Below are positions 57,940-64,000 of a stretch of DNA of 64,000 nt, in pieces (position 1 is the stretch's first letter; each line of letters begins with the position of its first letter). Below the pieces are notes generated by a model, which was given only the letters and a program-made list of their open reading frames with translations, was not told where the DNA came from and did not search any database. The translations under genes and the position numbers were made by a program. This DNA comes from Glandiceps talaboti (taxonomy: Eukaryota; Hemichordata; Enteropneusta; Spengelidae), in contig NC_135555.1 in the NCBI RefSeq assembly GCF_964340395.1, positions 10,033,931 to 10,097,930 of the forward strand. Reading direction: 5' to 3'.

Positions 57940-58130
57940 GGGTATGTATGTATGTATGTATGTATGTATGTATGTATGTATGTATGTATGTATGATGATT
58001 TTAGGAACTACTTTATTGTTAACCCAATGATACGTATACCAGTACTGAGTTATTACACAAACCGTGTGCTTTGGTATGAAAGTATCACAGTATGTATGTA
58101 TGTATGTATGTATGTATGTATGTATGTGAT
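57940..58130. repeat. Two (GTAT)n microsatellites
   Basis: Tracts lie at 57941-57994 and 58090-58128, separated by about 95 bases. The ~145-bp repeat array that follows the microsatellite after NL8 and NL9 is missing here. Confidence 0.93.
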
Positions 58131-58454
58131 TGGAAACGTTGAATCTATTTGGAACACAAAGCGTGCTTACACAGTGACTGCTTGTACAATATGGTTTTAA
58201 AAAGTAAAAAGGGTGCCCAAAGTTGTATTCATCGTCACACGCTGTCTTTACAAAAAAACACTTTCATTGTATTAAAGCAAAGCCTCGAGTATCCATTCAT
58301 CTTCCAGGGTCCATGTCAAGCTAACCTCATTCTGAGTGGCTTCAAAAAGGCCGAGCTGAATAGTTCCCGACTTCCTTTGCAGCTTTCAAAAACCACGCAT
58401 TTTTACAACAGCAAGCCATCAACAACTTTGTCCTCGTCAAACTAACCACGAATC

Positions 58455-60255
58455 ATGGCTGACGATTTAAAATGCACCATTATTGATAGATATTGTGAGC
58501 TGTTTGATGTTTACAAAAGTGGAGATGCGGATGCTCTGGTAAAATATTACACAACCGATTGTAAAAGCCTCTCGGCCTATGGAAATGAATATGGACATGA
58601 AGGTCAGTGCTAGCGAGCATTTCGTCGGTTGAACTGTTATAATTGTCATCATCATTTTCCAAAATGATACAGGGTCGTGTAGTGGGGATCTTCCCACGCT
58701 ACCTGTATAAAAATATATGTTTAACTCATTTTCCAAAGTGGACGACCTAGGAATTGCTCCACATCACACTGATGTTTAGTATTAAGGTCATTTTGCATAA
58801 CGCCTCACACAGTTTGCTTTGTAGTTTGGCAATCTCACGAACCTTAACTCATTGAAATGGCATGACAGAATGTGTTGCCTTTCAAAATTGAAACGTATTC
58901 ACCGTACAATTGCAAGATAGTTGTATGGCTTAGTCTACCATACAAAATGTAGTGATGTTAAGATAACGGTATATCCAAATACATCGGGTTTTATAGTAAG
59001 GCCCAATCAGATGCAATACGCAGTAATAGCTGTCAGGTTCACTCCCTATTTACTATGAAAAATGAAAATTAGGAAAACAGTTTTATCATAGACGACCGAT
59101 TTAGGAGTACCTTTCTTAATGTAATGTCCAATCGACATAACTAAACAGAGTAAAACATACAATAAAATCTGTTGGTGTATTAGTCAAACGTCGACTAATG
59201 ATCGAAGTATCACAGTGAAAACAGTTGGTATTCGTAGGTGGTCACGATGGTAATGGCGGCTTTACCAGACCTCTGAAATACTTATCCGCTTTCCTAAGTG
59301 CACTCATCTGACTTCAGTTTTGTTTGGTAATGTGAACCAGATGTGTCGGAGCACATTTATCAGGCGTTGTGACAACAATGTCTACTCTCAGCGTCTGTCC
59401 TATTCATGACCTGCCATGTGTAAAGTAGAGATAATAACGTTCAGCAAATTGACCCAATTTCCTTCTAATTAAGACAAGCTTTCATAGACCACTTTATAAA
59501 AAGAAATCATAAAATGTAATCGCATCCATCAGATACAAAAGCAATGTTGATTGGTGGTGGGATAATTGTACAACTACAAAGGTAGCACTGAAATTGACAA
59601 TTATTTTGTTGGTCGGACGCCCTCGTCAAAAAAGGCTCTTTTTTAAAGTAGCATTCTTAAAGTGGTTTCATTGCAATCATATGTTTGGAAGGCCTGTCTG
59701 ACAAAGTATATTTTGGAATTTAAAGAGTAGTTTTGGTTATGACAGAGAATTACAGATTATTTGCATGATGATTATTGGAAAGGAATCCACAATGCATTTG
59801 AAACCATTCTTTAGGGTCTGGCTATTTTGAAGTGACTGGGATGGAGTTTTGTTGTTGTTGTTGTTGTTGTTCTTGTTGTTGTTGTTGTTGTTGTGGTGGT
59901 GGTGGTGGTGGTGGTGGTGGTGGTGGTGGTGGAGGTGGGGGGGGGGGTCTACATGTGTATGTCCCTTTCTTGCCGCCATTTGCCTCTACATCGTTTACAA
60001 CTACGTCAACTTCGTTCTTGGTTCATTTCAGGAATCAAAGAATTCTGCAAGAAAGTTGCCGCCATTGGAGACACCTTCAAGTTCAAGAAGGAAGAGTGTG
60101 ATGTTATCATTTCTGATGATGGATCAATGGCGTATCTGACAGTCAAACTGGAAGCCTGCAAGGCTGATGGTACCAAAAGTGGATCGGGCACCAACCTTTG
60201 CATCTTCAGGAAAATTGATGGTGTCTACCTTGTCTCTGTCGACATGTATGCTTAA
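58455..60255 (+). CDS. NL11: NTF2-like/SnoaL-like protein, third subfamily
   Basis: Predicted 123 residues. Exon 1 is 58455-58602 (MADDLKCTIIDRYCELFDVY, then ALVKYYTTDCKSLSAYGNEY), donor GTCAGT. Exon 2 is 60032-60255 (GIKEFCKKVAAIGDTFKFKK, EECDVIISDDGSMAYLTVKL, CIFRKIDGVYLVSVDMYA). The 1.4-kb intron is unlike the ~0.4-kb introns of NL8-NL10 and matches that of NL12, with a (GTT)n/(GGT)n array at 59845-59932. The last ~60 codons and the 3' UTR are nearly identical to NL8-NL10 although the rest is diverged. Poly(A) signal AATAAA at 60475. Confidence 0.9.
59845..59947. repeat. (GTT)n/(GGT)n microsatellite in NL11 intron
   Basis: GTT trinucleotides, then GGT trinucleotides, then a G-run, ending about 85 bases before exon 2. 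Open frames across it (poly-Cys, poly-Gly, poly-Val) are artefacts. Confidence 0.96.
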
Positions 60256-60599
60256 ATGAGTAGCCTATCTTCCTTTTCAAGGAGAACTTGCCACTTGTTT
60301 TATCACGTAGGGGTTTTAGACGAATTCAATTCTTAAAATCGTCGTGGTTATTCTCTTTTTAGATTTAATTCAAGTGCTTTTGATGACGGTGAAAATCATT
60401 GCATGGAATTTCGAAAAGAAATGTAAGGGTAGAGATATCATTTTCACCCTGAAAATTGGTTTGGTGAATTGATCAATAAATTTCCATACACAAAGTTTGT
60501 ATTTATCTGTATATATTCTCTCTCGTCCCCACTCTCCAACCAGTAAATGTGCGAAGATTCCAATTTTATCTCCAGTAATGTGGATGGTGTGGGTGTGGG

Positions 60600-60650
60600 G
60601 TATGTATGTATGTATGTATGTATGTATGTATGTATGTATGTATGTATGTA

Positions 60651-60697
<47 letters not shown>

Positions 60698-60729
60698 ATG
60701 TATGTATGTATGTATGTATGTATGTCTCG

Positions 60730-60771
<42 letters not shown>

Positions 60772-60834
60772 GTATGTATGTATGTATGTATGTATGTATG
60801 TATGTATGTATGTATGTATGTATGTATGTATGTA

Positions 60835-60865
<31 letters not shown>

Positions 60866-61015
60866 ATTCATGCATGCATGCATGCATGTATGTATGTATG
60901 TATGTATGTATGTATGTATGTATGTATGTATGTATGTATGTATGTACGTACGTACGTAGGTAGGTAGGTAGGTAGGTAGGTATGTATGTATTTATGTATG
61001 TATGTATGTACGTAT
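60600..61015. repeat. Large compound (TATG)n/(TCTG)n/(CATG)n/(TAGG)n microsatellite
   Basis: About 415 bases of alternating TATG and TCTG blocks, then CATG, TACG and TAGG blocks. It lies after the NL11 poly(A) site at the border with the NL12 unit. All long frames here are artefacts. Confidence 0.97.
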
Positions 61016-61340
61016 GCGTGTGATTGGAAACGTTGAATCTATTTGGAACACAAAGCGTGCCTACACAGTGACTGTTTTGTACAATATGGTTTTAAAAAGT
61101 AAAAAGGGTGTCCAAAGTTGTATTCATCTTCGCACGCTGAAAAAACGCTTTCATTGTAAGGCAAACCCTCGAGTAACCATTCATCTTCCAGGGTCCATGT
61201 CAAGATGTCTACATTCTTAGTGACTTCAAAAAGCGACATCAGAAAAGTTCCCGACTTCCTTTGTAGATTTAAAAAAACACACCATTTTTACAACAGCAAG
61301 CCATCAACAACTTCGTCCTCGAATGAAGTAACTTCCATTC

Positions 61341-63317
61341 ATAGCAGACGATTTAAAATGTACCATTATTGATAGCTATTGTGAGATATTTTGAGTAAAG
61401 CAATTTGGCACAGTGATGCCTCACAGTTTACTTTGTACACTGGCAATCTCACGAACTCATCATGACGGATTGACCAAGCCATTGCAAGAGAGTTGTCGTT
61501 TATACCCTAGGAAATGTATTGTGTTGGTGTATTCAATACAAAAGACCAATACTAACATCGGTTTTATAGTAGACTCCGACCTGTTGTAATGCACACTACC
61601 TAATAGCTGTTAGGTTCTTCCCCTTTTTACTATCAAAAGTGCAACCGACATCCGACATTGAGGGGGGGGGGGGGGGGTAGCTGAATTATGATAAACAAAT
61701 TCCAGTAAATTATTTTAATGCTCAGAACACTACGGAAAACAATTTTACTATATACGATGGTCAGAGGTTTAGGACCCCCTTTCCTATCTTACCTCAGTTC
61801 ATCTATAAACTTACGATTGACCAATCAAATTAATGCAATTATTGTAATGTTCAATCGACATAACTAAATAGAGTAACACATAAAATGTTAAGGTGTTTTA
61901 GTCAAACTTCAACTAATGATCCAAGTATCACAAGTCAAAACAGTGATTATTCGTTGGTGGTCGCGATGGTGACAGTGGCTGTACCAGGCCTCTGAAATAC
62001 TTATCCGCTTTCCTAAGTGCACTCATCTGGCCTCAGCTTTGTTTGGCAATGTGAACCCGATGTGTCGGAGCACATTTATCAGGCGTTGTGACAACAATGT
62101 CTACTCTCAGCGTATGTCCTATTCATGACATGTCATTTGCAAAGTATAGATAATAACGTAGTTCCAGCAAATTGATCCACTTTCCTTCTAATTGAGACAA
62201 GCTTTCATAGACCACTTTAACAAGAAATAATACAACGTAATCGAATCCTTACGATACAAAAGCAATGTTGATTGGTGGCGGGATAATTGCACAACTACGA
62301 AGGAAGCGCTAAAATTGACAATTATTCTGTTGGTCGGACGCCGTCGTCAAAAAAGGGCTTCTTTTAAAAGTTAAATTAATTTCACTGCAAATTGATTTCA
62401 TTAAATTGGTTTCATGTTTCTAATGCCTGGCAAAGTATACTTTGGAAATTAAAGCGTATTTTGGTTATGACGTCACTAAGAATCAAATATTGATTGTATG
62501 ACGAAGATTTGAGAAGTACTCATCACGAAGATTTGAGAAGTATTCATCACGATGCAGTCGAACCCATTCTTTTGGGTTCGTTCATTTTGAAGTGACTGGG
62601 ATGATGTTGGGTTAAGTTGTTGTTTGTTTTTGTTTATTTGTTTGTTTGTTTTTTGTTGTTGTTGTTTGTTTGTTTGTTTGTTTTTTTTTGGGGGGGGGGC
62701 TTTTGAAAAAACAAAACTTGAATGGTGGGGGCACTTTGGAAGACATTACTTAAAAGGGTGTTACAGTTAGGAAAACCAGATAATTTGGTCTATACTGGGA
62801 GCGTCATTCTGGTTTTGGTAATAAAAACATGGGACGGGGGCAGTCTGAGAAAACCATATCCCATCCAACTCCAACCCAGTTCAGTTAAACATGGCTGCAC
62901 CCCCCCCCCCCCCCTTCTTAGGGGCGTTATGCTGCCGAAATACTCAAATGGCTAGTCATTGGGGCGAATTGGCGCCATCACTCCTGAGAGATTGCTTTGA
63001 GTGTCCCTTTTCTTACTGTGATCCGCCATTTACCTCATTATATCGTTTACATATACTCAAAATCCTCTGAGTTTATCTGACATTTCAGGAATAAAAGAAT
63101 TCTGCAAGAAACTTGCCACCATTGGAGACACCTTCAATTACTACAAGAATCGAAGGAAGAGTGTGATGTCATCATCTCTGACGATGGATCAATGGCGTAT
63201 CTGACAGTCAAAATGGAAATCTGCCAAGCTGGTGGTACCAAAAGTGGATCGAAGACCAACCTTTGTATCTTCAGAAAAATTAATGGTGTCTACCTTGTCT
63301 CTGTCGACATGTTCTAG
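61341..63317 (+). pseudogene. NL12: NTF2-like pseudogene
   Basis: Exon 1 relic, 61341-61398: the start codon is ATA, the peptide follows ADDLKCTIIDSYCEIF, then a TGA stop, and the rest of the exon is missing. Exon 2 relic, 63089-63317: good acceptor, GIKEFCKKLATIGDTFN, then an inserted segment near 63138-63152 shifts the frame so that translation stops early. The later sequence still matches NL11 in the old frame (AYLTVKMEICQA, then CIFRKINGVYLVSVDMF and stop). The decayed upstream block is at 61233. The intron parallels that of NL11. Confidence 0.88.
62621..62700. repeat. (GTTT)n tract and G-run
   Basis: GTTT units at about 62622-62688, then a run of G. It lies in the NL12 intron, near the position of the GTT/GGT array of NL11. 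Confidence 0.9.
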
Positions 63318-64000
63318 TAGCCTTTCCTCCTTTCCAAGGAGAAACACTAGTCACTTGTCGCATATTGAAGGAGTTTAGATGCATTCCATTCTATTCAAAA
63401 TCGTCCTAGTTGTTCTTTTTATAGATTAATTCCAATGCTTTTGTAGACTGTAAAGTTGTCGGTATCATCATTATCATCCCTCCCCTTTGTGGAACGGGAT
63501 TAGGAGAGCGCCCCAACGGCTGATCTTTCACTCAAGTTCTCTTGATTAAGATGCAAATCATTGTTTGGAAGTCAATGTAAGGCTAGAAATGTCACTTTCA
63601 CTCTGAAAATGTGTTTGATGATTTGATCAATAAACCTTAAATTGATGATTTGACCAATAAACCTTTAGACATAAAATTTGTGCTTTTGTAGCCACATTTA
63701 AATGTGCGAATCTTTCCCACTAGCAATTATACCACCAGTAAGGGTGAATGTGTGTGTGCGTAAACAGTGTCTGTTTGTCAGATTGCCTGTCTTCTCTCTG
63801 CCTGTCTCCCCCTCTCCCCTCTCTCCCTTCTCCATACTTGTTCATAGTGTTTCCCAAGAAAGTAGCCAGCAAGCACTGATGTTTTTTTTGAACAAAATCC
63901 AATGATGACAATTAAACTAAGGTGAAGTATCTGTTCCCAATAACATGCCCTTGGAAAAGAAGGTCTGTAGGTAGGTCGGCATTGCATTTTTTTCTTTTAT
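63318..64000. other. NL12 3' flank, no gene seen
   Basis: Degenerate NL-type 3' UTR with duplicated AATAAA (63632, 63656) and a pyrimidine-rich tract at 63783-63832. The window ends without another recognisable exon. Confidence 0.55.

Noticed and set aside
60444-60967. Long frames on both strands ([24 protein letters not shown])
   Set aside because: Translations of tetranucleotide microsatellites that are open in all frames; the same applies at 16.0, 16.9, 20.1, 20.7, 21.5, 39.4 and 45.4 kb.

Overview
The window is AT-rich animal (metazoan) DNA. Its genes have canonical GT-AG introns and AATAAA poly(A) signals, its microsatellites are very long, and it carries many small foldback (palindromic) transposons. 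The mixture of genes suggests an invertebrate, possibly a deuterostome such as a hemichordate or lancelet. That placement is an inference; no single sequence here proves it.

Layout. (1) 76-8310, + strand: the last seven visible exons of an IST1 (ESCRT-III-associated) gene, whose N-terminal exons lie before the window. (2) 8311-12474: its 3' UTR, then repeats (a tetranucleotide microsatellite, a degenerate ~145-bp tandem repeat and a TA-flanked MITE). (3) 12475-13614, - strand: an intronless class A aminergic-type GPCR, closest by eye to histamine H3/H4 receptors. (4) 15173-34676, + strand: small two-exon genes for ~125-130-residue NTF2-like/SnoaL-like (DUF4440-type) proteins, five apparently intact (NL1, NL2, NL3, NL5, NL6) plus one decayed exon (NL4). 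A decayed LINE and several foldback elements lie between them. (5) 36950-48250, + strand: a tandem duplicate pair of caspase-like genes (A, B), each with a non-coding first exon and five coding exons. Both keep the catalytic His and S1-pocket arginines but have Ser where the catalytic Cys should be. (6) 49166-63317, + strand: a second, Cys-rich set of NTF2-like genes. NL8-NL11 are intact. NL7 is a broken single exon and NL12 a frameshifted pseudogene. NL8-NL10 lie in ~2.8-kb tandem units that are almost identical.

The NL genes share one architecture: exon 1 (~50 codons) ends in a phase-1 intron at a Gly (Ala in NL1) codon, and exon 2 (~75 codons) ends in a Trp-Lys-Lys-x-Asp-Gly-type segment. 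They fall into at least three subfamilies and show birth-and-death evolution: recent tandem copies, likely gene conversion at the 3' ends, dead exons, and one GC-AG intron. The caspase pair sits inside this array. The most notable observation is the pair of apparently protease-dead caspases, one with a textbook DEVD-G site in its linker. A functional link between the two families is not shown by the sequence.

Exon borders were worked out by hand from reading frame, splice sites and comparison between paralogues. Similarity statements are visual, not computed.
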